A DNA stretch of 64,000 nt from Cliona cf. orientalis (taxonomy: Eukaryota > Porifera > Demospongiae > Clionaida > Clionaidae): assembly GCA_963930775.1 (NCBI GenBank), contig OZ005697.1, positions 3,038,001-3,102,000 on the forward strand, read 5' to 3'. Every line of letters begins with the position of its first letter. Position 1 is the stretch's first letter. Under the pieces are notes generated by a model. That model ran no database searches, was not told where the DNA came from, and saw nothing but the letters and a program-made list of their open reading frames with translations. Both the position numbers and the translations under genes were made by a program. Shown piece after piece: positions 1-12,124 of the stretch.

Positions 1-124
1 GGTACAGTAACTGTTGATGAGCTTAAAGGCTCACAAAGTATATAGCTGTACTCTACAATCACAACTTGACATCAATGGAGCACTTACTGAATCAGATATC
101 AATACAGGAGTCCATCAGTAACAT

Positions 125-159
125 AGTCTCGTCGCCAGGCCCCTAGGGACGAGGCTAGT
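125..159. mobile_element. hAT-type miniature palindromic element, copy 1
   Basis: A 35-base near-palindrome carries the core CTCGTCGCCAGG / CCTAGGGACGAG and is flanked by the same 8-base word AGTAACAT (117-124 and 160-167). An 8-bp target duplication is typical of hAT transposons. The same palindrome family recurs at 13022-13177 and 55326-55386. It is too short to encode anything. Confidence 0.65.
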
Positions 160-399
160 AGTAACATTAACTAAATTTTTGCTACAATTGCACTGATGGT
201 GCTATAATAACTTATCATGGCCCTCAGATAATGATCACCGACAATACATTAATATCACTTGGATGTTTTACAAGGTCTTCACACTAGCTGCAGGGAACAA
301 ATAATACATCAACCTAGCTTCATTATGCATGGCCAGATATCAAAGATACTAGCTCAATGCGTGCTCAATGCCGTTTATTTTTCTGACGACCACTACCAA

Positions 400-482
400 T
401 TTTCAGCTTTTCCGTTTCCGCTTTCCGCTTCAGTTTTCCGTTTCAGCTTTCCGTTTCCGTTTTCCGTTTCCTCCGTTTCCAC
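400..482. repeat. pyrimidine-rich TTTCCG hexamer tract
   Basis: Imperfect repetition of TTTCCG / CTTTCCG / GTTTTCC over about 80 bases. Nothing suggests coding here despite an open frame. The degenerate pyrimidine repeat inside the 2851-3433 foldback element has a related character. Confidence 0.5.
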
Positions 483-2238
483 TTGCCCCTTGTCAGTGTG
501 TAACTGGTGGAGGAGTGTTTCACTTGAAATGTAGCTTTTAATTTGACTGCATTAAGAATCTTTTAGCTAGCTGTAATTGATAGCTTAGCTTCTGATGTTT
601 AGACATGCATGTCGACAGTAGTAGCTACTGGACTTGTGGATTACGTAATTCTCAGCTGGTGTATTGTGGTATGTCGTGGCATGCATAATTAACATTCCAA
701 CGTTTGACAATCACCAGCCTGAATACCCATAACAGCATGGAAGCCATGCATGCATGTACATATATACCACCATATTATGTAGGTGCTTGCATGCATGTTA
801 TTGTAGCTAATAAGATATCTACATTTATTTATAGTGCAAGTGTCTATAAGGGATGAAATTTATGATTCAAAATGCTATAAATCAGCTGCTGTACATGTTG
901 TCATGTTATGAGGGGGTGAAACTGATGGTTCAGAATGATAACTTATACATATATAACAGCTATGTTATCATGGCAATATTAATTTTGTAGAAAGTCTGGA
1001 TGTCTCCATTAATGCATTAGTGTATGTAGTTTTTGTGTAGGGGGATTAATTAAAGAGTACTAGTGGTCCTCTCAGTCCAGTAATTAAAGTAGTTGCCTCA
1101 GAATCTGCTGTGTCATGGTAGACTTTCTTGGAATTGTTGACTGCATGTTTCAAGCCATACTATTTATGTAACTGTACAGAGTGCCTGACTGAAATTGGTT
1201 ATAATATTGCACCATAATCACTAATGAATGCTTTAAAGTAGTCAGTATTAAATTTTTATGGCTGAAGCAAGGTAGTGAGAGTTCTTATATAGCCTTGTGT
1301 TGACGTCCGAGCTGAAATGTACATTTCTTTGATATTATGCAGCTAATTTAAAACGGGAAAACCATAATATTATAGCAGGGAAATTTTGCAAGGTCCAACT
1401 AACCTTTTACATGTACAGAAGCCCAGTTTTTAAATTTTCTTGCGGTTTTAAATTTCACAGATGTGCACGATCATGCCCACTGTACAGTGTACGATCGTGC
1501 TTATTTCGTGGGTTTAATTTTCATGGTGAGTCAATTATTTGTGAAAATTGGACCCCTTGAAAATTTCCACTGTATGGTAGCCAGAACACCAGCATGCACA
1601 CAGCAGCTAGAGTCCAGAAGCCATGACACTACTGCTCTAATATTATATTATGGCTGGGGGGTTAGAGTGTATTTGGCAGCCACTCCAGTGTTGCCTTGTA
1701 TGGCTACCAGTAATAACAGTATTATTATTATTACCTTACGGAAGCTAACTTTCATTCACACGTGAAATCGTGTTGTTGAAGGGGAATCAGCTGATCAGCT
1801 GATTACAGTGCCGTGGTAACCAACTCCGGTCATGGAACTATGAGAAGTATGAAGCCCTAGCTTACATGAGCTAGCAGTTTTGCTTGGGAATTGCATGGAG
1901 TGTGACTTGGTTTTATCTTCACTGGTTTGATAATATTTCCTGCTTGGAACGTGTGTATATAGATAATAACTTTTCAGTGAACTTCTAGCTTGATTAGGTG
2001 TTTGTCATATTAATAGCCACGATACTGGATTATATTACACCAAGCTGGCAATATGCTTTTCATAGATAGCTAGTGCAGACGGTTAGTCTGCATGCCATGG
2101 TCTTATTCCCATGCATGGGGACAGTTGTTCTCGCCACTGAAAGATTGCCTAATTGTTTGTCCATGTCACCTGCTGTTATCATCTTTCAATCTTGAGCCTT
2201 TGAAACGAATTCCCCCCCCCCCCTCCCCCCAAAAACAC

Positions 2239-2381
2239 AGTTAGAGACCTCGTCCAATGGTCTCTACGCTTTTAAGAGACCCTCAGACCCTTAGTAGTAC
2301 CCTCGCTTCACTCGGGATGCTACAGCCTCGATCCTTCAGGTTTCTTAAAATGTACAGAGACCTAGGACTCGGTCTCTAACT
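2239..2381. mobile_element. MITE with AGTTAGAGACC terminal inverted repeats
   Basis: The left end AGTTAGAGACCTCG and the right end CGGTCTCTAACT are inverted copies, and the similarity extends inward through GGTCTCT. The element is about 143 bp, non-coding, and follows a poly-C tract. Confidence 0.55.
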
Positions 2382-2850
2382 ATTATTTATGGTCCAAAAT
2401 GGAAGCCACGCCTATTCTATAAAATTAATGATCAGCATCTGTCATGACACAATCGAAAATGTAATTCTTGTGAGGCAATTAATATTTTTTAGGCTATTTC
2501 AAGTCACAAAATTATAGCTCCCTTCAAAAGCAGTCTAATAACTTTGCTAGCTGTATTATAGTATATCCTAATATTAGTTGTGATATAAACATTCTTCAAT
2601 CCACTGTTGAGTAAGTATACTAGCTACTCCAAAGATGGTGTTTCTGTGATAAGAACATCACCAACCTACTATACTAGCCACCCAGCTAGGTACATGTTTC
2701 CTTCTCTCCTAATTATCAGTGGTGATCCCAGTACACAACTCCAGGTATTCCTATAGCTATTTAAGTAACACTGTAGCCAGTTTAATTTAAATTTGTGGCC
2801 ATTATGGCTTCAGTGCTTGTTACAACTGAAACTTTTGGTAGACTCTAGTA

Positions 2851-3433
2851 CGGTGGTCCAGAAGGGCCATGTCCATTACCCAATACAATATTTCCCATTA
2901 CTAATTTCGACTTTTCTCATTACCATCTTCCAATTTGGTTATTTCTCGTTTCCGATTTTGAGTTTTCTCATTATACTAACTTCTAATTTGGGTATTTCTT
3001 ATTTCCAATTTCACATTTTCTCATTTTATAATTAACTTGCATAATTATTTCAATTTGGGTAGGTACTCTGCGGGGATAGTGAACTATTATAGTATTGATA
3101 GGCGTGCACACATGGAAAGCAAGAGAGGGTGGACAGGTATGCGTTGAAGGCGGTAACTGTGCAACATACTATTTATACGGTAACATGTAGCTTATACTAC
3201 ATGTTGCACAAACGTGGATCAGAGGACATTGGCGCATGCACACAACTGGCGCCTACGATAGTAAGCTATACTTGCAAACAGAAATGAGAAATACCCAAAT
3301 TGGAAGATAGTAATGAGAAAACTCAAAATCGGAAACAAGAAGTAACCAAATTGGAAGCTGGTAATGAGAAAAGTTGAAATTGGTAATGGGAAATATTGTA
3401 TTGGATAATGGACATGGCCCTTCTGGACCACCG
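2851..3433. mobile_element. Long-TIR foldback element with TA target duplication
   Basis: The ends CGGTGGTCCAGAAGGGCC and GGCCCTTCTGGACCACCG are exact inverted copies, and the inverted similarity continues for about 170 bases into each side. TA flanks both ends (2849-2850, 3434-3435), as for Tc1/mariner-type insertions. The arms contain a degenerate run of TTTCTCATTAC / TTTCCAATTT units. It has no transposase. Open frames across the arms are by-products of the repeat. Confidence 0.75.
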
Positions 3434-6400
3434 TACCTCTGGCCACCTGCTGCTTAGTACTATGCATGAACATTCAGCAATATTTTGTGTACCTATATGT
3501 GTATATGCTTGTTTGTGTGTAGTTGGAGGAGTGTCTCACTGGAGATGTAGCAACTGCATTAAGAATCTTGTTAGCTAGCTATATAGCTAGCTTTTGATGT
3601 TTATCCAACTTGTTTGAGAGGACAGGAGCAGCTACTTGACTTGTGTTACCTAATTCTCTGCTGGTAATTTTTGTGGTATGTGATTGTACGCATAGGGGCT
3701 TTTGGTCAAACCCACATGCTCTATATCACCTGAATCCAGATATTACCATATTATGCTTGACGTACAGTACATGTGTGTTTGTTTATAGTAGCTAAGGTAC
3801 CTACTGTGTTTATAGGGGGCTTTTCTAGCATGGCAGCATTTGTAGACATTCTGGAGATGTATGTAGTTTGGTTTATGTGGGAGGATAGGAGGGTGATTCA
3901 GTTGTCTCTGTACATGCATGTGTCCATTAATTATTGTTCATTTATTTGAATCTGTTAGATAACGGGAAATATGGGTGCTTCTTGGAATTGTTGATATTGT
4001 TGATAAAGGTGTACTAGCTAGCTGAATTGTTATCCAGCTTTATGTGAACTTATGTAACTGATCTGTAAGCAGTATGTGACTGCCATTATCATTCCACTAT
4101 AAAGCCTACCTACAATATTACCGTAATAAATAAAAATTTTGCACTTGAACATTGGATTCATAATATTAGTTATGACGTTTGCTAATGAATCTAAAACTCA
4201 CAAATAGCATTTACTTTTGGCCTGTTGATTGGTATATGCTATATTTGAAGAAATAATATATATGGCTGAAAAGGTAAAGAAATTGCTGTAACTAAGCTGG
4301 AAATGTGTGTTTCTTTGCATCCATACACAACTTTATTCCTTTTAATTTTTGTTTGACTTGGAATCAGCTGGTTAGCATGTGTAGCTGTTCCAGTCATGAA
4401 CAGTGAGAACTGTGAAGCCCTAGCTTGAGTAAGTCTTGTGTACGGGGATTGCATTGAGTGCAAGTCCATGGACTGGACTACAGTTAATCCAGTGCTCTGT
4501 GTGGTGCTTTGGGGTAGTTCCTTTCGCCATTGAAAGGTTGCCTGTTTGTCCATGACAGCTAGATCATCATGCATGCATGCAGCCACCTGTTCTTATCGTG
4601 CCCATCTTGTAGCAGCTCTTTCAATCTTGAACCACTATAGGCCTTCTAATTCCCCTATAGCTACCTGGTAAGCCATAGCTAGCTGATGTGATTTGATAAT
4701 GGACAGGTCACCCCAAATGTCACGTATGGTACATATTGACGAAGGGAGGGAGTGGCAACCTGAGATCTGTGTATTGCTATCTTACTCTGGCCCACTTGTA
4801 CATGTGTTCCTTTGGCAAGAAAATGGGCGGATATTGTCAACTTTAGCTACACCTTTGCTGCCTAAAGTAATGCTGTTTGTTCCTTCAGCTTCTCCATAAT
4901 ATTACTATTATAAATTTTGTTGTGAAATGTTAGTCTAATCTGTATACACAGTGAATGATGGAGTTGGAGGAAGCTAATCGTAATGTTACAATGCATTGTG
5001 ACGGGAACATTGATTTAGGACGAATGTGCAATGCCACATGTATCCAGTTTTAAGAGAGCTTGTAGTGGCTGTAAAGGCCAATGAAATGACTAGAGCATGT
5101 GGAGGCATTCAAGCCAAGACAAGGCATGTGCAGACATTCTATTCAAGCTCATGTAGTAGTGCATTTCGGGTGTTATTATACTATTCATAGATCTCTAGCT
5201 TCTATCTATGCAAGATACAGTAGCACATCTAGAGCTACAAGTTTAGATGTATGAAAATATATCCAATTTGGTGAATGGTCTCTTGCTTTTGATCCCTCAG
5301 GGAGAGATCCTTTCACTCGTAACATAGCTACCTAGCACGTGTATTGATTACATCATCATTTGTGCAGTGCCACACCCCTGGACTGGGGTGCTATCATGAA
5401 ATATAGCCATTCTGAGGGCCTTCTCTGACTTTCCACAAAAATTAGCCCCTCCAAAAGTATGGTATTATGAAGTATAATCATGCTAAGAACTCAAAGAGAC
5501 GCTGTAAGCTAAACAGGAAGAGGTAGCAGCTAATTATGGGGCAACAAACAGCAAGAGGAATTAATATATAAGGAATAATTGTAGTATGAGTAATTACTTA
5601 TAATTATACTAATCATGAACTTGAGACAAAGGTGGTATTCATTTCAATCAGGTGATTATTCCTTTGCTCAGGCTGTTCGACACCATACTTGGCTTCATGT
5701 TAATTCACAAACAGGAAGCTTACTAGGATGAGAGCCAAGTGAAGAATGCCTAGCTAAGCAATAACCTGTGACTGGCGAAGTGACTGTTTTCCTTAATAGT
5801 CTTTAAATTATCAGTGCGATCTGCTGATCCTATACATGGGAGCTTATAGTTGTCATGTGCACTAACTAGCAAGCTGGTGTTCCGGTAATGTCTTTCTTTT
5901 GAAAGGCTTGGTAATTGGAGCCAGTGAACAGTGGGTATATAGCCACCTGTTCTTGTCATGGTTGAATGAATCTTGTAGAAGTCCCGTCATTTCTTTCCCA
6001 TGGTAGGCTGCCAAATAAAAGTGACATTATACGTATATAACATGACTGGGCAAGGGTCTGCAACTTGATAATTAATTTTATTCCGTGCTGATCTCATACT
6101 GCTGGTGGAATATGTACCTCAGATTGCGTGGACTAATCTGGTGCTCCTTTGTGTGGGAATTAATCCGCTCGCTCTTGAAAGGCTACTTGTTTATTGTGAA
6201 TGGTGGCCATGGGTAGCCACCTGTTCTTATCATGGCTGAGTCAATCTCGTAGAAGTCCATTCATTAGAATAGTGCTTTCCCAGGGTTACCAAATATGCGA
6301 ACAAACACACTAGTTACTGTGTGAATGTTAAAGACTACGTACCCCAATCTTAGGCCGGTCAGGGGATAATCCAGCAAGCTGCTGTAGCTACTCTTCTGGT

Positions 6401-6499
6401 CACGGAAAAGTAGTGTTACTACTTGCACTACAAGCAGTGCATGGGAGGAAGTTTTAGACCATATAATTATTTCCTTGAATACTTCCCACAAATACTATT

Positions 6500-7300
6500 A
6501 ATTTTATAGTGTTCCAGGATGTAGGTGCAATTTGAGGGTGGGAACTTAACAATATTCCACACCAATTTAACAAGGGTCGTTGCATAGCAACACGCTACTT
6601 AAGTAATTGGACGTTGAGCCATGCACGCCTACCAAATAGTCACGCAGGAATTATTCCAGGGTGGGGTTTAATTTGTTCTACTTAAGCCGTGTGAAAGCAA
6701 TAATTATTCAAGGACAGGAAGAATTCAAGGAAATATGATATTCAATTATCGTCTGACAGAGCTACATAAATGGAGCTAGCTAGCTCTACATAGCTATGAT
6801 TATGCTTTCCCATGCAATATTGTTATTATTATGCTTCAAAAAATAATTGCTTCAATTCTACATTCAGCAATTTTCACTGTCAATATGGAACCACGGTTTT
6901 GTGGTGTTGCCTTAATAGGTTCTGCATGGTCTGGGGCAGCTAAAGAGTTAACAGAGGAGCCAGCTGTCTTAGCTGATTGTTATTGAACTGCATGCACACA
7001 TTACATGTATCGATCTTTATTGGGGGGAAAGTCTCTTAATTTGGTAAGCTTAATTACGTATATCCTCACTGGCACAAAGCAGTTACGTATACCTTATTAC
7101 CTTAAATTTTTCGAATCCAAAAGTTACAGGGATAGAAATTTTGTCGTCTATATGATTTTTAACAGTGCTGTATAATTATAGTAATGAACTTAACGTTTTG
7201 TGGGAGTTAAATTCCATGCAAATTTAACTAGGTATACTATACATAACTAGGAGAATAAGGGAACAATAATATTTAAGGCAGAGTATTTATATGTACATGT
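6500..7300. other. Non-coding stretch, nothing recognised
   Basis: AT-rich DNA with TAGCTA and CATGCA words. No open frame of convincing composition and no paired splice signals were seen. Confidence 0.4.
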
Positions 7301-7301
7301 A

Positions 7302-7488
7302 CCGTAGATCGGGATGTTTTCGCCGATAAAATTGTAAATTTTCGTGTAGTCTAATTTTCGTCACATACACGAACGTACGTAATACATCATTGTATAACTA
7401 ATGTGCACAAATATTTTGTGTATTTAATTTTCATCAGGAAAGATCATTGACGAAAAATTTTTAACGATGAAAATTTCCTGATCTATGA
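7302..7488. mobile_element. CCGTA-ended MITE, TA target duplication
   Basis: The left end CCGTAGATCGGGATGTTTTCG pairs imperfectly with a right end reading CGATGAAAATTTCCTGATCT; TA flanks both sides. The interior is rich in AAATTTTCG words. It belongs with the similar CCGT-ended elements at 22205, 53744, 54905 and 56219. Confidence 0.6.
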
Positions 7489-7489
7489 T

Positions 7490-8605
7490 AGATACTATAC
7501 ATAGTATAAAATTTTTCCCTGACTTTCAATAATAATAATATTACCCATCCTCCCAACATGCTATGTATGTAGGCACCACTGAGTCTCCTTTCGTAACCAC
7601 TAATTAATACCACACAGCTGGGCAGCTGGGTTTGCAGACAACCCATCAGCTGTAGCTACATGTGGACAGTGAAAACAACCAAATACATGTACCCTACGGT
7701 AATTAGTGTAGTGTTTCAAGGGGAGATGTGGTCCACTCCAACGAGCCTAAAATGGAGCTGTTTGTCTGAAATTCTATAGATATCCAATTTACACGAAACC
7801 CACGTTATAGAATTAGCTGCACACTCCCCCTATTGTGGTGTAGCTATAGTATGATTATGCAATGAATGGTGTAGTGCGAGTGTGGCATGGGATGACACCA
7901 AAGGCAGGGAGCTCTCACTAAAATCTAAATGCTTAATGTGATTGAAATTTTTTAGCTCAAGAGTAAGGCTATAGCTACAAACTCAATTATAGACAAGATT
8001 ATTCAATTATCAACGTAGGGGATATTGCTAAAAGCTTAATAGAAAGTGATTAAAATTAATTCTTTTCAGATTGGCTAAAATTTAATAATTATATTATTAT
8101 AATTAATAATCACTCAATAAAGCCATCGATCACCACCATATTTGTATTACAGCCAAGTTTCTAAGTATTGCAGATATTATAATAATGTTATTATAATATG
8201 AAACTTGTACATCGTGGAGCACAAAAGCCAGCATTACATCGGTTCTAAGTTGAAGCAGACGCTAAACATGACTACAGCTGTTTCTTGGAATTGCTGATTT
8301 GGCAATTGATCACTCGACCGATGCAACTAACAATGCAGCAAGACCTGCCCATTGATTGTTTGCTTTAAGTTAGCTACATGCACAGATTTGGCAAGCAATA
8401 CTAGCACACTACAGCTATCTCAGCTGCTGTTTACATTCAAAGGCCTATAGCTACCCTACCAGGCATAATCACATGGAATTTTATAGCCTCAGGGATACAC
8501 ATGTAGGTGAATATATACATATATACCTCTTTTATTGCAATCTGATTGGTTAGAATGTTATATAGCCGTGTGCATATGGATGAGCATAATTATTATAGTA
8601 CAAGT
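7490..8605. other. Non-coding stretch, nothing recognised
   Basis: AT-rich sequence with short simple repeats (AATAATAAT, TTATTATAATT). No gene or repeat with clear borders was identified. Confidence 0.4.
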
Positions 8606-8667
8606 AGAGCAGTTGGGGACAGGAACCATCGATCCATTTATCGATTGTTCCTGTCCCCAACTGCTCT
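8606..8667. repeat. Near-perfect 28-bp-arm hairpin
   Basis: The arms 8606-8633 and 8640-8667 are inverted copies with a single mismatch, separated by the six bases CCATTT. The arm core is GAGCAGTTGGGGACAGGAAC. Transcribed, it would form a very stable stem with a tiny loop. It may be a short foldback element or a small-RNA hairpin. The loop is shorter than in typical animal microRNA precursors. Confidence 0.8.
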
Positions 8668-8955
8668 AAACATTTATGTACATTCTATGATTATAGTAGT
8701 TGCCGTGGTAAAGGTGTACTAGTAGTGTAACGGGATATTCTATACCTTGCAATGCTTCACACTGCAAGGTAGTGATACCTGAAGACTGTTAACTGACATG
8801 TAAACATTCACTAACTGTGTCTGTTTCTCTACCCAGGTACCGTTTGTTCTTAGACTAATTTTGCTGACTTACAAAATAATTCATTTTGCAAATAGCACTA
8901 GTTTACTGATGTTTCCTGCTTTACATCTGCTCACTATAAGGAAGTTATATTACAG

Positions 8956-9001
8956 GTGCATGTTACAGATCAGGTACCAAAGCATTTACTTCGAGATCTA
9001 C
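8956..9001 (+). CDS. Possible additional upstream exon of the spatacsin gene
   Basis: A TTACAG acceptor precedes an open 46-base stretch that ends at a GTAGAC donor in phase 1. That is the phase needed to join the exon at 9209, giving about 15 residues ending PKHLLRDL. The resemblance to spatacsin is not strong enough to be sure. A competing longer frame from 8837 (after CTACCCAG) is also open but has poor donors. Confidence 0.25.
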
Positions 9002-9208
9002 GTAGACTTTACAAAACTATACCTACATGTGCAATTCTTGAGGGGAGATTTACTGCTCTATAATATGTACATAGCAGATACAATGTACAGTCAACACCAC
9101 GTCTTCTAGCTGGAAATATTTGTTTCATAAATTTAGTTAAATGTTATTTTTATTCACCTCCAAAACACTACCGAAATGAATATAGTTATACTTATCTCCC
9201 ATCTACAG

Positions 9209-12027
9209 ACTTGACAATTCAAGTGGAATTTCTTGTACGAGCTCATGACTGCTACACGCTTGGCTGCAGTGTTGGAGGCATAGCTGACTTGCTGGTCACA
9301 GCACAGAGTACTACCACGAAGCTCGTGGCTGGAAAACACTTCAAGCTAATGGTAGGTATAATAGGTATTGTGTTTTCTGATTAATGGTTACGGTGGAATC
9401 CTTCATTCCAAACATCCTATGGGGATAGCTTCAAGTGTCCTGGTTAAAGGAGGTATCCTCATTTCAGGGGTTGTTTTGTACACATGTTAGTGTAGCTGGG
9501 ACCATGCATGCATGCATATGCATGGTGTCCTGTTTAAGGGAGATGTCCTCATTTCAGGGGTGTCCTTATAAAGGGTTCCACTGAATTGCACAGATGAGCA
9601 GGTGTTTAGCTGAGTGTGGAATGTGTGGAATCTCATATATGTCTTAGAGAGAGGGGGAGAGAGAGGGGGGAGGGAGAGGGAAAGAGGGAGAGAGGGAGAG
9701 AGGGAGAGGGAGAGGGAGAGGGAGAGGGAGAGGGAGAGGGAGAGGGAGAGGGAGAGGGAGAGGGAGAGGGAGAGGGAGAGGGAGAGGGAGAGGGAGAGGG
9801 AGAGGGAGAGGGAGAGGGAGAGGGAGAGGGAGAGGGAGAGGGAGAGGGAGAGGGAGAGGGAGAGGGAGAGGGAGAGGGAGAGGGAGAGGGAGAGGGAGAG
9901 GGAGAGGGAGAGGGAGAGGGAGAGGGAGAGGGAGAGGGAGAGGGAGGGAGAGGGAGAGAGGGAGAGGTGAGTGAGGGAGGGAGGGAGGGAAGAAGTGAGT
10001 GTGAGAGAGAGAGAAAAGGAAGGAGGGAGGAAGAGAGAGTGGGTGAGGGTGTTCATACCAAACTTCATATGTAGCATCATACTGCCTCATAATTATACTC
10101 TCAGCACATACATGTACATCTAGCTGATACTTGTGTTACCCTGTATGGCATTTCAACTCCCTCACTATTCAATGACAAAATACTTTGTTGCTTTAGGTGA
10201 GGCTTCTGATTGGAATTGGTCGATTCAAGGAAATGTCATATATAATCGGTCTACTCATGCAACATGATGAATTTGAAAGCCTCCTCTCATACAAGGGATC
10301 TGAAAAGGTACTGAAACTATTCAATAATTATTAGGCACTTGCTAACCTCTTGGCATTTCTACATAGCTATCAGTAGCTACATGCTCTGCCTAGCTGATAG
10401 TACAGCCTATAGTAACTGTGATACCTCCAACTGTTCTATGTGAGATTACAGAAAACGTCATTGCTGAGTATTGATGTGGGTCATATGGGTCACATGATTT
10501 CGTAACAACAATTATTTTATTTGATTTTCCCATATTTGATATGTAAATGAGTAACTTGGGCATGTGTGCATGACATTGCATGATTATAGTTATTAGTTAT
10601 AATTGAATCATGAAGTTGTCATGATAGTACAATGTATTGTATTATCGTCTAAGATTAATGAGACGTGACCACATCATCCTATGGGGTGATAAATTTGCGG
10701 CTTAGGTTCAAATCGAGGGTACGGATGATCGATATTCAGATAATGGAGAGTAATGGAGCCTAGCTCACTCAATTCTCCTTTTCACTGACCTTGGAACTCA
10801 GTGCTGCCTTGTGGTATATAGGCGTCAATGGAATCCACTGATAACACAAAAAAATCACAATTCCTTGCTTTACCTCCAAGTGTGCCACTATATATTTTGC
10901 TGTATGAACTATGTGGCAGTGCTTGATGATCACAGTAGTCTACACGAGCATTGCATACTAGTCTACCACTTTCTTCATAATATTATATGACATCATATGA
11001 AATCCTGTATTATAAACCACCCCCACCCCCTCCTCCCTCCCCCCTCTCTCTCCCTCCCTCCCTTCCTTCTCCCCTCTCCCCCTCCCTCCTACAGAAGGAG
11101 CAGCTTCGTATTGCCATCATGGACTGCCTCAACCACCACAGCAGAGAGAAGGAGAAGCTGGAGCGACTTCAACTGGTTGCCCTCAAGTTTAAGATGTTCA
11201 GAGAGCTGGCCAAGGTCAAGGAAAAACAAGCATTGAAGGATCTGAAGAAGATAAAGCCTAAAAGCTTGGGTGAGAATATAATATTTTCTGTTACTTCCGT
11301 AGCTTGTACATATTTACAGGGTTTCGTCCAGTTTGGGGGGAGGGGGAACAGGGAAATTTCCCCTCCCCTCCCAGCATTTTAATTTTCAGAGAATCACCCA
11401 ATACACAAATCAATAGCTACGCAATATATAACTGGTCCTGCCTGAGGCTTAAGACTCTCCTAAAATACGACATTGTTACAGTGCCCCTCTCAAGTATACT
11501 ATGCTATTTACCCACAACCATTCATTTGTCTCCCCCCCCCCCCCCCCCAGTAAATATAATATAGCTGAAGCCCTGATTTGTTGCTTAGAATTGCATATTA
11601 TAATCATTTTTTTCATCTCAGCCCCAAACAACCCAGAAACAGTGAAGAATTTGAAGAATGTCTTTGAAGGATTCAAAGCAGCAGCCAAGTTCTATTCACA
11701 GGTGCATAGTTATAATAAAATAAAATTTAATACATCCAGTTCTTAGAAATAGACTAGCTGACCAATCAATATATATAAATTATTGCTATGAACATGAATC
11801 TTATTGTGCATTTTATCCCTCCCTGTAGGAAGATTGTCTAGCCAGTGCTGAGCAGTGTTACTCAATGGCCAGGCTGGTGGCCCTACAGCTATCAGTGCTG
11901 CAGCAGAGCAAGCAGGTCATCAACTTGGAAGCCAAGGGAGTCCGTACTCAGATGGAAGAGCTGCCCTTCACTGAGGTGAGGAGCTCAAATAGTAGCAGCT
12001 AGGTTGTTTAGATAGACAACAACTGTG

Positions 12028-12124
<97 letters not shown>

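Larger units (their letters stand above)
490..6270. repeat. Diverged segmental repeats, no gene recognised
   Basis: Several stretches recur in the same order with heavy divergence. 500-600 resembles 3520-3600 (GGAGGAGTGT, ACTGCATTAAGAATCTT). 1785-1905 resembles 4360-4475 (GAAGCCCTAGCTT, ATTGCATGGAGTG). 2135-2200 resembles 4520-4640, 5890-5990 and 6170-6260 (GCCACCTGTTCTT, CATGGCTGA, TCTCGTAGAAGTCC). Frames are short and interrupted on both strands, so these look like old tandem or segmental duplications of non-coding or dead sequence. Beyond the elements listed separately I see nothing else in this stretch. Confidence 0.5.

Noticed and set aside
2793..3473. Hydrophobic open frames on both strands
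   Set aside because: They are the two arms of one foldback element, so they mirror each other and reflect the TTTCTCATTAC repeat.
4693..4899. 68-residue plus-strand frame
   Set aside because: Chance-length frame within the diverged repeat region; no homology or splice context recognised.
8837..9089. Long upstream spatacsin exon starting after CTACCCAG
   Set aside because: The frame is open, but the only phase-compatible donor (GTCAAC) is poor and the product is not clearly spatacsin-like.
9487..10090. Four overlapping long open frames (Ser-Leu, Arg-Glu, Gly-Glu, Leu-Pro repeats)
   Set aside because: They are translations of the GGGAGA hexamer array in different frames, not genes.
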